Shown: positions 16,533 to 26,967 of the stretch, piece by piece
Layout of the letters: every line of letters starts with the position of its first letter
Numbering within the stretch: the stretch's first letter is position 1
DNA from: Microglena sp. YARC
Taxonomy: Eukaryota; Chlorophyta; Chlorophyceae; Chlamydomonadales; Chlamydomonadaceae
Length of the DNA: 64,000 bases
Direction of reading: 5' to 3'
Assembly: GCA_022414725.1 (NCBI GenBank)
Contig: CM039463.1
Location: forward strand, 56,601,761-56,665,760
The notes under the pieces: generated by a model
The model's input: only the letters and a program-made list of their open reading frames with translations
The model's database searches: none
Told to the model about the DNA's origin: nothing
Translations under genes and position numbers: made by a program

Positions 16533-16689
16533 ATTGTTTTGTTGTATTCCGGAGAAAGAGACTATTCCCTTCAATTTCAATTGTAACATTGATTTGCTCG
16601 TTTGGAGAGAGAGAAATTTCCTTCGAAGTATTCCAATACAAAATCAATTGTAGAGGACAGTCAAGAGGAAGGTGAAAGCTGTTTACAAA

Positions 16690-16920
16690 GTCTTGAACGC
16701 ATTGCTCATAATTATTTATCTCACAACTCACAACTCAACAGTTCGAAAGTACAACTTAGTACTTATGACTCCGAAATCTGTACTTATGTGTACCTCACTT
16801 ATGTATAACTCACAACTCAGAACTTATATGTACCTTATACAAGTCAGAACTAATAACTCCTAACTCAGGACTTATTATTCATAATTTCATACCTCATAGC
16901 CTCATTATGTACATAACACA
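16690..16920. repeat. Degenerate ACTTATG/CACAACTC repeats
   Basis: Short motifs such as CTCACAACTC, GTACTTATG and AGAACTTAT recur without a fixed period inside the left arm of the element. No coding is seen. Confidence 0.4.
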
Positions 16921-17221
16921 AATTTATATCCTTAAATCTGCAAACTGCCATCCTAGAATCCTGAAATCACTCAAAATGTGTGTTGGATAAGGCAAACTAG
17001 TACACTCGTGCAAACTTGTGCACGGTGCTAATGTTGCACTGCTGCCAACAAGTCCATTGGTGATAACTTCTGCACTTGGTGCTGATAGGTCATGTGCTAA
17101 GTGACGCCATGGTGCTACCTGACACAATACTGTCTACTCTAGATTTGTGGGAACAGGCTATCACGTTGTAGAAAGAGGGCCAATGCTAACTTGTTGGTAA
17201 CAACAGCGCTTGTACAATCGC

Positions 17222-17360
17222 TGCACTAGAATCTCCTCCTCCATGCCCCCATCCCCATCTTCCTCCTCCTCCATCTCCTCCTCCTTAGCAATGTCTACAT
17301 TGTCTCCATCCGATTGCACAGCCTCTGCCTTGGTGTCCTTCTCAATGGATTGGCAGCTTG
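17222..17360 (-). pseudogene. Mirror fragment of the transposase 3' end
   Basis: On the minus strand the reading CQSIEKDTKAEAVQSDGDNV, then DIAKEEEMEEEEDGDGGMEEE, matches the acidic C terminus of the right-hand transposase gene (25636-25760) with few changes. It sits in mirror position relative to the element centre. Only this tail of the gene is recognisable on the left. The following 17360-17620 consists of repeated TTGCATGACCCCTT and CATGCCTTGCGCTTTCACCT units. Confidence 0.8.
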
Positions 17361-17619
17361 ACCCCTTTGCATGACTCCTTGCTGTGCATTGATTGCCATG
17401 CCCAGCACCTTCTCTGGCAGCTTGACCCCTTTGCATGACCTGGCAGCTTGACCCCTTTGCATGACCCCTTGATGTGCATTGATTGACCCCCTTGCCGGGC
17501 CCCCCCTTGCTGCGCATGCATGAAAGACTGTTTTGATAAGTCGGAAAGGCTTTGCTTCATGCCTTGCGCTTTCACCTCTTTTCATGCCTTGCGCTTTCAC
17601 CTCCTTTCATGCCTTGCGC

Positions 17620-18590
17620 AAATTGCCTTTCGCATCCTGGCCCTGCATGGTACCGAGTAGCACCTAATTCTCGCACCCTTTGCGCAATGCATTTCACTGC
17701 TATGGGAATTCACTTCAGCTCTGTTCTCATGATCTGCTTTGCCTTTCGCTTTCTGCATCGCCTTGCTGCGCATCTGCATTAGCACCGGGTGGTTGTGAAT
17801 AACCCCCGAGTTGCTTCTAATTCTCGCACCCTTTGCGCAATGCATTTCACTGTCACTGTCCTGCCTAGCACCTTCTCTGGTGGATGCTGGGCAGATAGCC
17901 AGGAGCACTGGCGCTCGGAGCACAGGATAGGTCTGCCTACCTGCATGGCGGTTACCCGCCTGCACCTGCCAGACCAGACCAGGACACGCGCCGGGCCAGC
18001 ACCTGCGCCGGAGTACTGGCGAACAGCTCTGCACCCGCCTGCACCTTCCTGAGGCCTACCTGCATGATGGTTACCCGCCTGCACCTGCGTCAGAGTTCTG
18101 GCGGACATTACTACATACCCATATGGCATGCATCCTTAGCTACCGTTCCAAGATTTCCATAGAGTCTGGTTTGGTTATGAATTGCATTGTAGTGGTAGAC
18201 TGCAATTGTAGCCCAGTCTTAGCTGCCTTGTGCCTGTGTTGACCAAGTTACTGCTTGCCAACAGGTTGCCTTGTTTATTGGTTAATCTTTGCCGGGAGTG
18301 TGGTTGGGTGTTTATGTTGTGATTGGTACTTTACACAACATTGACATATGGATCATGTACACCTGCAGTTCTTCTATTTACTGTGTTCTTGCCCACCTCG
18401 GCCACCTACCTATTTACTAGGTTTGTTTTAGTGGCCCATTACTGCAATAGGTAAAGCAAAGATGTGTAGTTGAGGCCTGCTTGACTTGCATAGCATGACT
18501 GATGAAATGTCATAGCCCAGAAGAATTTAGCCCTTTTGCCTGTTCCGTCTAGGCATTCAGTGGATCAAGTTTTCTTTGACTGGTTTTAGG
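17620..18590. other. Left-arm stretch without recognisable gene
   Basis: It contains two near-copies of ATTCTCGCACCCTTTGCGCA (about 17670 and 17820) and two of CTACCTGCATGNNGGTTACC (about 17937 and 18056). No open frame shows family features. By symmetry it may be the decayed left copy of the transposase exons. Confidence 0.4.
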
Positions 18591-18599
18591 ATTGATTTT

Positions 18600-19290
18600 T
18601 TTATGATCGGGAGGACTGTGTGTATTCCGAGTTTGGTTTTCTCAATCATTCGCTCGTTGGGTTTGACAATGCTCCCGATGATGATCGGGAGGACTGTGGG
18701 TATTCTGAGTTTGGTTTTTCTCAATCATTCGCTCGTTGGGTTTGTCAATGCTCCCGATTATGATCGGGAGGACTGTGGGTATTCTGAGTTTGGTTTTTCT
18801 CAATCATTTGCTCGTTGGGTTTGACAATGCTCCCGATTATGCTAGGGAGGACTCTGTGTATTCCGAATTTGGTTTTCTCAATCATTCGCTCGTTGGGTTT
18901 GTCAATGCTCCCGATTATGATCGGGAGGACTGTGGGTATTCTGAGTTTGGTTTTTCTCAATCATTCGCTCGTTGGGTTTGACAATGCTCCCGATTATGAT
19001 CGGGAGGACTATGGGTATGCCGCGTACAAAAAAAAAAAAAAAAAATGCGGAGTACATGTTTTCTGAATCATTCACTCGTTAGGTTTGTCAGTGCTCCCGA
19101 TTATGATCGGGAGGACTGTGTGTATTCCGAATTTGGTTTTCTCAATCATTCGCTCGTTGGGTTTGACAATGCTGCCGATTATGATTGGGTGGACTCTGTA
19201 TATTCCGAATTTGGTTTTCTCAATCATTCGCTCGTTGGGTTTGTCAATGCTCCCGATTATGATCGGGAGGACTATGGGTGTGCCGACTAC

Positions 19291-19322
<32 letters not shown>

Positions 19323-20690
19323 GAGCACATGTTTTCTGAATCATTAGCTCGTTGAATTTGTCAGTGCTCCCGATTATGATCGGGAGGACTGTGTGTATTC
19401 CGAATTTGGTTTTCTCAATCATTCGCTTGTTGGGTTTGTCAATGCTCCCGATTATGATCGGGAGGACTGTGTGTATTCCGAATTTGGTTTTCTCAATCAT
19501 TCGCTCGTTGGGTTTGACAATGCTCGCTATTATGATCGGGAGGACTATGGGTATTCTGAGTTTGGTTTTTCTCAATCATTCGTTCGTTGGTTTTGACAAT
19601 GCTCCCGATTATGATCGGGAGGATTAAGGGTATGCCGAGTACAAAAAAAAAAAAAAAAAAATGCGGAGTACATGTTTTCTGAATCATTCGCTCGTTGGGT
19701 TTGTCAGTGCTCTGATTATGATCGGGAGGATTGTGTGTATTCCGAATTTGGTTTTCTCAATCATTCGCTCGTTGGGTTTGTCAATGCTCCCGATTATGAT
19801 CGGGAGGACTGTGAGTATTCCGAATTTGGTTTTCTCAATCATTCGCTCGTTGGGTTTGACAATGCTCCCGATTATGATCGGGAGGACTATGGGTATGCCG
19901 CGTACAAAAAAAAAAAAAAAATGCGGAGTACATGTTTTCTGAATCATTCGCTTGTTGGGTTTGTCAGTGCTCCCGATTATGATCGGGTGGACTCTGTGTA
20001 TTCCGAATTTGGTTTTCTCAATCATTGGCTCGTTGGGTTTGTCATTGCTCCCGATTATGATCGGGAGGACTGTGTGTATTCCGAATTTGGTTTTCTCAAT
20101 CATTCGCTCGTTGGGTTTGTCAATGCTCCCGATTATGATCGGGAGGACTATGGGTATTCTGAGTTTGGTTTTCTCAATCATTCGCTCGTTGGGTTTGACA
20201 ATGCTCCCGATTATGATCGGGAGGACTATGGGTATGCCGCGTACAAAAAAAAAAAAAAAATGCGGAGTACATGTTTTCTGAATCATTCGCTTGTTGGGTT
20301 TGTCAGTGCTCCCGAGTATGATCGGGAGGACTGTGTGCATTCCGAATTAGGTTTTCTCAATCATTCGCTCGTTGGGTTTGACAATGCTCCCGATTATGAT
20401 CGGGAGGACTATGGGTATGCCGAGTACATGTTTTCTGAATCATTTGCTCGTTGGGTTTGTCATTGCTCCCGATTATCATCGGGAGGACTGTGTGTATTCC
20501 GAGTTTTCTTTTCTCAATCATTCGCTCGTTGGGTTTGTCAATGCTCCCGATTATGATCGGGAGGACTGTGTGTATTCCGACGTTGGTTTTCTCAATCATT
20601 CGCTTGTTGGGTTTAATAATGCTCCCGATTATGATCGGGAGGACTATGGGTATTCTGAGTTTGGATTTTCTCTATATCTGAATCTGATTT
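18600..20690 (+). repeat. Hairpin satellite array, left arm (about 26 units)
   Basis: Tandem units of about 78 bases carry TGCTCCCGATTATGATCGGG as their core. In each unit CTCCCGAT pairs with ATCGGGAG over a TATG loop. Several units are interrupted by poly(A) runs of 13-26 bases followed by TGCGGAGTACATG. Because 78 is a multiple of 3 and the unit lacks stops in some frames, long spurious reading frames arise on both strands (DYDREDCVYSEFGF; VLPIIIGSIDKPNE). The array ends at a splice-acceptor-like CTTCCGCAG before the exon at 20747, so it may be intronic. Confidence 0.92.
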
Positions 20691-20746
20691 TGAATCTGAA
20701 TCTGAATCTGAATCATTTGCTTTACCAACCTATTTGTCTTCCGCAG

Positions 20747-21041
20747 GGTCTACAATGACAGTACAGTGGAAGTTAAACTCCAATCGGACGGGAAGGATTT
20801 GGGATGCGGCGTCATGGACGAATGGACCAAGGAGCGCCAAGTGCCAATGAACACCGAAGTCGTTGTTGGTGGACCAAACTTCCATATTACGGCTACGCAC
20901 GCTCACTGGTTGAGGTTTCGCGGCGAATGCAGGCATATGTGCGGAGCATTCTGGTCGACACTCACCCTTGCGGAAGTCAAGACAGCCCAGTTGCTTGAAG
21001 TCACTAGCATTCGGAGGCCCATGTCAGGAGCTGGGCTATAA
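20747..21041 (+). CDS. Exon of unknown protein, left arm of palindrome
   Basis: After CTTCCGCAG the frame reads VYNDSTVEVKLQSDGKDLGC and continues through GVMDEWTKERQVPMNTEVVV and HAHWLRFRGECRHMC to a stop at 21041, about 97 residues. The mirrored exon at 21472-21874 encodes nearly the same peptide. Two copies diverging mostly at the third position or by conservative change suggest that it was coding when duplicated. No family is recognised. A His/Cys set (HAHW, CRHMC) could bind metal. Its first exon is not identified. It is probably part of an element-encoded protein read toward the element centre. Confidence 0.45.
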
Positions 21042-21471
21042 GGAGATAACAATTTGAATACGATGACCTTACAAAGTTGTCGGCGATCTGTCCTCTTCGT
21101 TGATTGTAGGAAGCTGACCTCGTCGCGCCTTTCCTGACTTCTTCGCGGAGGCTGTAGGAAATGTAAAGAGTGCAGAAGTTACGCAATATCCTATCGAAAT
21201 TGAAAGCGGCAAGTGCGGTCAGCACACAATGGTTGTTTCGAACGGTGTACATCCCACCGCGTACGTAACATTCAAAATGTACCTGTCAGATTTGAAAATT
21301 TAACCTGAGCCACGGTGCTGCAGTACAGTCCGTTTGATTGCTCTCTTACCGGCGTCAGGTGAAGGCCCTTTTGGTGTACATCGAGGTGACGTCCTCCTGT
21401 CGCTAGGACCAAACACCTCGAAATCGCTCCTGAGCTTTCCTTCGCATATCTCAACCCACGCCCTAGTTTCC

Positions 21472-21874
21472 TCAAGCTCTTTGTCGGCGATAAATTCGCC
21501 CTCGCCGACCCTGACAGGCTTGCTGCGCATGGTCAACCACCAACCCAAGAGCCTGAATGTGAACTGGTATCCATGATAGGGCTCCTAACATGGGCCTCCG
21601 AATGCTAGTGACTTCAAGCAACTGGGCTGTCTTGACTTCCGCAAGGGTGAGTGTCGACCAGAATGCATCTGCTCCGCACATATGCCTGCATTCGCCGCGA
21701 AACCTCAACCAGTGAGCGTGCGTACCCGTAACATAGAAGTCTGGTCCACCAACAACGACTTCGGTGTTCATTGGCACTTGGCGCTCCTTGGTCCATTCGT
21801 CCATGACGCCGCATCCCAAATCCTTCCCGTCCGATTGGAGTTTAACTTCCACGGTACTGTCATTGAAGACCCAG
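21472..21874 (-). CDS. Exon of unknown protein, right arm of palindrome
   Basis: This is the mirror copy of 20747-21041 on the opposite strand, following a CTTCCAG acceptor. It reads WVFNDSTVEVKLQSDGKDLG ... HAHWLRFRGECRHMC and differs by a two-residue insertion (ADAFW) and a few substitutions. Where the left copy stops, this one runs on for about 35 residues into the unique centre of the element. Further minus-strand open sequence at 21300-21548 (VRVGEGEFIADKELEETRAW) may be the next exon. The function is unknown. Confidence 0.45.
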
Positions 21875-21949
21875 CTGGAAGACAAATAGGTTGGTAAAGC
21901 AAATGATTCAGATTCAGATTCAGATTCAAAATCAGATTCAGATTTAGAG

Positions 21950-23090
21950 AAAAACCAAACTCAGAAAACCCATAGTCCTCCCGATCATAATCGGGAGCAT
22001 TGTCAAACCCAACGAGCGAATGATTGAGAAAACCTAATTCGGAATACACACAGTCCTCCCGATCATAATCGGGAGCACTGACAAACCCAACGAGCGAATG
22101 ATTCAGAAAACATGTACTCGGCATTTTTTTTTTTTTTTTTTTTTACTCGGCATACCCATAGTCCTCCCGATCATAATCGGGAGCATTGTCAAACCCAACG
22201 AACGAATGATTGAGAAAAACCAAACTCAGAATACCCATAGTCCTCCCGATCATAATCGGGAGCATTGTCAAACCCAACGAACGAATGATTGAGAAAAACC
22301 AAACTCAGAATACCCACAGTCCTCCCGATCACAATCGGGAGCATTATTAAACCCAGCGAGCGAATGATTGAGAAAACCAAATTCGGAATACACATAGTCC
22401 TCCCGATCATAATCGGGAGCATTGTCAAACCCAACGAGCGAATGATTGAGAAAACCAAATTCGGAATACACACAGTCCTCCCGATCATAATCGGAAGCAT
22501 TGACAAACCCAGCGAGCGAATGATTGAGAAAACCAAATTCGGAATACACATAGTCCTCCCGATCATAATCGGGAGCATTGTCAAACCCAACGAGCGAATG
22601 ATTGAGAAAACCAAATTCGGAATACACACAGACCTCCCGATCATAATCGGGAGCACTGACAAACCCAACGAGCGAATGATTGAGAAAACCAAATTCGGAA
22701 TACACACAGTCCTCCCGATCATAATCGGGAGCACTGACAAACCCAACGAGCGAATGATTCAGAAAACATGTACTCGGCATTTTTTTTTTTTTTTTTGTAC
22801 TCGGCATACCCATAGTCCTCCCGATCATAATCGGGAGCATTGTCAAACCCAACGAACGAATGATTGAGAAAAACCAAACTCAGAATACCCACAGTCCTCT
22901 TGATCATAATCGGGAGCATTGTCAAACCCAACGTGCGAATGATTGAGAAAAACCAAACTCAGAATACACACAGTCCTCCCGATCATAATTGAGAGCATTG
23001 TCAAACCCAACGAGCGAATGATTGAGAAAACCAAATTCGGAATACACATAGTCCTCCCGATCATAATTGGGAGCATTGACAAACCCAACG
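21950..23090 (-). repeat. Hairpin satellite array, right arm (about 14 units)
   Basis: The same 78-base unit as on the left appears here in the opposite orientation, again with the CTCCCGAT/ATCGGGAG stem in each unit and two poly(T) interruptions (near 22124 and 22780). The array is about half as long as the left one. Single-base variants such as TCTTGATCATAATCGGGAGC show some decay at its outer side. Confidence 0.92.
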
Positions 23091-23228
23091 ACCCTATTCG
23101 CTTGAAGTCACCTACTACACTGCTAGCTGCCAGGCAGATGCCTGGTCACCAGCTGCTAGAGTGGGTGTCGGACCTAAGCCCGGCACCGTTACTGATACAG
23201 CTATAGGCTGTATCATAACATTCCCCCC

Positions 23229-23265
23229 AATCCCAGGAATTCTGGGTACCAGAATTCCTGGGATT
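23229..23265. repeat. Perfect 17-bp inverted repeat
   Basis: AATCCCAGGAATTCTGG is followed by GTA and then the exact complement CCAGAATTCCTGGGATT. It lies between the right array and the first recognised transposase exon. It could be a transcript hairpin or a binding site. Confidence 0.8.
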
Positions 23266-23325
23266 CCACAACACAAGTCATAAGGAGTAAGCCAGACAAA
23301 TATTCCCGTGGAGAAGAAAAGTAGG

Positions 23326-25804
23326 GGGAAAGCTATTCCAAAACCAGTCAAGGCGTAGGTATGACATCCGTGAAAAACTGTATGAACAGTATCCAAAGCT
23401 CTTCTTGCACGCATCTGCTGATGCAATGGACAACAAGAAGACTAATCTTCCTCAGTCACGCCACTTCTCACATACAAAGAAGACTGCAGGAGGTGAACTT
23501 CTAAAGACACGCATCATGGGTGCGTACAAATACAGCGCATGTAGGACATGTCCTCCCGATCATAATCGGGAGCATACACAGTATTTAAAACTTGAAATGA
23601 TTACTTAACAAAATAATGCTAATATTCTGACTTCATGTTTCCTTCTATGTTAACTCAGGATTATTCTCCCAGGGAAGAGGCTTCATTGGTTATTGGGCTT
23701 TGCCACTCTACTCGCAGTCCATCAATCTGACTATATCATGCTTCCAACATTTCTTCAACCGGGTCCTTGAAGAAGAGGGGGCAGCTTCCACCGTATTGCT
23801 TCTTGCAAATGGACAACGCGGCAAAGGACAACAAGAACGCTTTCATGTTCGCATACTTGTCCTTGTTGGTTGAGATGAACTGGTTTGAGGAAGTGTACGT
23901 CCATTTCCTCCCTCCCGGACACACACATAGCAATCTTGACCAAAAGTACTATGTGATCTCGCAAGGGTTAAAGAACATGGAAGTGTACACCCTGGACCAT
24001 CTGATGGGCATTGTTGGTAACTTATTCAAGAGAATGGGCCCTTACACAAGGCAAGACGTCGTGACCTCTATAGGGGACTTCTCCGCTGTCCTCCTAGACA
24101 ACGTTTACAAGTTGTTCGGTCATGGCACTAGCACCGTCAAAGGAGTTAATCGCCGTTTACACGCATTCAAGATAACGAAAGGTCCCAACGGGAGAGTCGG
24201 TAAGAATACTTGATATACTGATATTTACAAATTAAATGCTACCGTGCGTGTATGTACTGTCTGCACAATGCTCCCGATTATGCTCGGGAGGAATATGGGT
24301 GTGCCATGTCCTCATTGATTTACATGTACAGTCTTCAATAGAAATTAAATGATACAAAGGAAGTTGTACCTAGGACCTAGGATGTATTATCCAAGGGATG
24401 CTCCCGAGTATAGTCGGGAGGAGTATGGGTGTCCTAAAAATGATTCACTAATATACAATACATGTTTGCACACCAACAATTGCAGGGGTCTATTACAAGG
24501 AGTATGACGAGTCAGGATCTTGGAGAGGACAGTGGGACAATGACGCTGAACCTATTTACGTCCTCCAAGGCTTCCCACTGGTGGACACCAGAACAGTATT
24601 TAAGGAAGCCCCCAAGATCAAGATTGAAGAGCTCGAGAATATCGAGGCAAACTGGGCGGCTGTCTGGAAGACTATTCATAATGAGAAGCCCGGAGGTGAC
24701 GTCCTTGCAGGCCACATGGCCGATGGTCCTGTACAAACCGCCGGTGACGACCGTGCAGGACCCGTAGCTGATGTCCGTGTACGACACGCAGCGGAGGACC
24801 TTCTAGAACCAGCAGCCGATGACCAGCAGCTGATGGATGAACCAGCAGCCGATGGCCCATCCCATGCCCAGTCCTTCAAACATATTGCAGAGAAGCTTCG
24901 TGAAACTTGGGAAGCCAGCAATAAGTGGTGGACTGATTTCTTCAACGTTGAGAAGAGTTATTGGAGCACTCAACCAGATGATGCTGTGACTGGGGAGTAC
25001 CCGAAAGACCAACATTTTGTCGACTTCCCATCGGAGTTGTCCGCAACCAGTCGTGTTCTGACACAGTCTGAGAAATCAATGGCCAAGCGCTTGATAGCAG
25101 CATTGGATGACTTGTCCATGGATGTGTCAGACATTTTACCTGCAAGTAACGAGATAGCCAAGACTATGAAGGTCGCACACACTTTGGAGACTACTATGGA
25201 AAGGCCAGAGGAGGAGGATGTGTTGTACTTATATTCTTCACAAGGGATGAAGCCGGATAGAAGAATAGCCTACGAGCCCACTACTGATTTGGTTGTTGGT
25301 CATGTCGCTGTGGTCAAGGTACAAATGGATGACTCTAGCGGATTGAGAGGATGGGACGTGGTGGAGGTCAAATCACTACCAGTGAATGGAGAAGTGGAAT
25401 GTGTGTATTTAAAGCCCTTGTACTCTGGGGCTCAGAAGTTGGTGTACACTGAAACACAATACCCAACTTGGCCAGAAGATTGGATGGACCACAAGCTTGT
25501 GCCTATTACCGTGGGGGTGAGGAGAAAAGCAACATGGACGGGCGATATTCCCATTGACGCATTTCAATTTAGCTGCGAACCCACCAAGGGTATGAAGATC
25601 CAGAGAAAGTACCACACAAGCATGCTCCTAGCTTGTCAATCCATTGAGAAGGACACCAGGGCAGAGGCTGTGCAATCGGATGGAGACAATGCAGACATTG
25701 CTGAGGAGGAGGAGATGGAGGAGGAGGAAGATGGGGATGGGGACATGGAGGAGGAGAAGGATGAGGAGGAGGAGGACGAGGAGGGGGGGGAGGAGGAGGA
25801 GTAA
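23326..25804 (+). CDS. DUF7869-like (RNase H-fold) transposase gene, multi-exon
   Basis: I see at least three coding blocks. Block 1 (about 23326-23548) reads RRYDIREKLYEQYPKLFLHA and SADAMDNKKTNLPQS. Block 2 (about 23660-24199) reads GFIGYWALPLYSQ, then RGQLPPYCFLQMDNAAKDNK and HFLPPGHTHSNLDQKYYVIS. Block 3 (24486-25804) reads GVYYKEYDESGSWRGQW and ends in an acidic Glu/Asp tail. Donor GTAAG at 24200 and acceptor GCAG at 24485 join in phase. The DNxxKDNKN and GHTHxxxDQ motifs match the DUF7869 type, seen in eukaryotic repeat families; D, D and H/D positions fit a nuclease core. Block 2 has a one-base excess near 23770 (GAAGAAGAGGGGG) that breaks the frame, unless it is a sequencing error. 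A transposase role is inferred from its position in the element. Confidence 0.6.
23553..23572. repeat. Single intronic copy of the satellite hairpin
   Basis: CTCCCGATCATAATCGGGAG stands alone in the presumed intron between blocks 1 and 2 of the transposase gene. The stem is perfect, as in the arrays. Confidence 0.75.
24271..24290. repeat. Single intronic hairpin with altered loop
   Basis: CTCCCGATTATGCTCGGGAG keeps seven stem pairs, with a change next to the loop. It is followed by GAATATGGGTGTGCC as in the array units. It lies in the 24200-24485 intron. Confidence 0.75.
24401..24420. repeat. Second intronic hairpin with altered loop
   Basis: CTCCCGAGTATAGTCGGGAG keeps the seven outer pairs while the loop-proximal bases differ. 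It is followed by GAGTATGGGTGTCC. It lies in the same intron as the copy at 24271. Confidence 0.75.
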
Positions 25805-25932
25805 GATGTTTGACACATAGCCGTTTTTTACTAAATTAGAAAAATTAAATGAATTATACTTACGTTTTTATTGTAAGATGTAAAAGCTGAATTCTGCCTG
25901 CCGACTTATAACCGTCCGCTTTCCCTTTATTT

Positions 25933-26098
25933 CTTACAATTATAATTGTAAGACACGAATTGATGTTAACACCTTTTGTTACAAAATATGGCATTTCAAC
26001 GTTGTAACATTCGCAATCTGTACGTTTCTCCGTCTTTCAAGCTCATTTCAAGCATATTTTGTCAAAATTGACTACAATCTTACGATTTTTATCGTAAG
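25933..26098. repeat. Subterminal palindromes, right end
   Basis: CTTACAATTATAATTGTAAG (25933-25952) is a perfect 20-bp palindrome. CTTACGATTTTTATCGTAAG (26079-26098) has 8-bp arms over a TTTT loop. A half-site TATTGTAAGATG lies near 25870 and GATTGTAAGATTGG near 26138. They mirror the palindromes at the left end. Confidence 0.7.
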
Positions 26099-26178
26099 AT
26101 TGCATTTGAAAAGCATCAAAAGACCCCCAAAAAGTGATTGTAAGATTGGAAATCCGTTCGGAAGCAGGAACGCCCATT

Positions 26179-26679
26179 ATGTCTACCATGTCTGCCCAGA
26201 TCACTGCGTTCGTCGATACAACAAATATCTTCGACGTCATCCAGAAGAAGGACCGAAAGAAGATATCCAACAGCGTCACCGTCTCTCATTTGAAGGGCAT
26301 TTGCAACGCTATAATTTCCCTGACCAGCGTTCCGGATTGCCTCGCCGACTCTGTCTGCACAATGAACATTGCGCATAGAAAGTTTATCCAAGATTCCCCG
26401 ATAGGGAAGAAGGGGCCTCTCCAGGCCATGTTGCTACCAGTTGCAGTCGCTACTGCGGCTGCCCAATATGCTTCTACTTACCCCTGCTGCTTATACTTCA
26501 TCGATGCCATTGCTGTCGCCCTCCCAGAGGACGACGAAACCACCGAGGACGTTGGCACGGGGTGCATGAAACAGACTCCCTCACAGCGTGAGGCGTACCT
26601 CGCCACCAAGCTAGCTACGCTCTACGAGCTTGCAATTGAGCTTCGCTCCATGTCCCTCGTCTTCCTGGCGCTCACTTAG
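26179..26679 (+). CDS. MST-family protein, coding part behind the 9.8-kb element
   Basis: The reading starts at the ATG formed by the right-hand target duplication (26179; MSTMSAQITAFVDTTNIFDV) and gives 166 residues. It keeps the family's N-terminal domain (DRKKISNSVTVSHLKGICNA; VPDCLADSVCTMNIAHRKF) and the PLQAMLLPVAVA link. It then has LPEDDE and a short version of the C-terminal MKQTPSQREAYLATKLA segment; the middle domain seen at 62433 is missing. Its natural leader is on the far side of the element (16240-16393), so its promoter has been lost unless the element end supplies one. The function is unknown. Confidence 0.65.
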   Translation: MSTMSAQITAFVDTTNIFDVIQKKDRKKISNSVTVSHLKGICNAIISLTSVPDCLADSVCTMNIAHRKFIQDSPIGKKGPLQAMLLPVAVATAAAQYASTYPCCLYFIDAIAVALPEDDETTEDVGTGCMKQTPSQREAYLATKLATLYELAIELRSMSLVFLALT

Positions 26680-26720
26680 TAAAACCTCTTTTTTTGTCTC
26701 ATTTTGTATATTTTTGATAT

Positions 26721-26886
26721 AATGGGCGTTCCTGCCTCCCGGCCGATTTTGACTGGTTGCGAAACATGGTATGGAGTGGATTTGTGATTCCTTGGTGCTG
26801 ATGTCTCAAGCTAGCGAGTCGTTCAGGAGGCTCTAAATCCTGATTAGAAATTTAAAAAAATCGGCCGGGAGGCAGGAACGCCCATT
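26721..26886. mobile_element. AATGGGCG-type MITE with ATAT duplication
   Basis: A 166-base element with inverted ends of about 30 bases (AATGGGCGTTCCTGCCTCCC and complement). ATAT flanks both sides (26717-26720 and 26887-26890). It has no coding. Its outer 15 bases equal those of the 9.8-kb element, the inner parts of the ends differ. Confidence 0.92.
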
Positions 26887-26967
26887 ATATGCCTCTGTTT
26901 TTTTTCTTCCCGACCGTGACAACGATGGGTGTATTTGCCTTGTCACACGGATGCAGATTCATCGAAG

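Larger units (their letters stand above)
16394..26178 (+). mobile_element. 9.8-kb palindromic DNA transposon with DUF7869-like transposase
   Basis: Both ends carry AATGGGCGTTCCTGCTTCCG followed by AACGGATTT as an inverted repeat of 29 bases (16394-16422 and 26150-26178). The flanks are ATGT on each side (16390-16393, 26179-26182), a perfect 4-bp duplication. The element is roughly symmetrical about 21286. Two hairpin arrays face each other, two near-identical exons (20747-21041 and 21472-21874) flank a unique centre of about 0.5 kb, and the transposase gene on the right (23326-25804) has a decayed partial mirror copy on the left (17222-17360). Palindromes of the CTTAC...GTAAG type lie near both ends. 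The superfamily is not recognised; a 4-bp duplication occurs in several known groups. Confidence 0.85.

Noticed and set aside
19029..19318. Poly(A) runs as retroposed mRNA tails
   Set aside because: They recur at the same position within satellite units, so they are unit variants and not independent retroposition events.
18600..20690. Possible CRISPR array
   Set aside because: Units are nearly identical along their whole length with no variable spacers, and the setting is eukaryotic with introns.
18600..23090. Long open frames on both strands within the satellite arrays (up to about 290 codons)
   Set aside because: The 78-base unit is a multiple of three and lacks stops in several frames, so frames stay open by repetition. 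The encoded 26-residue repeats show no domain features.
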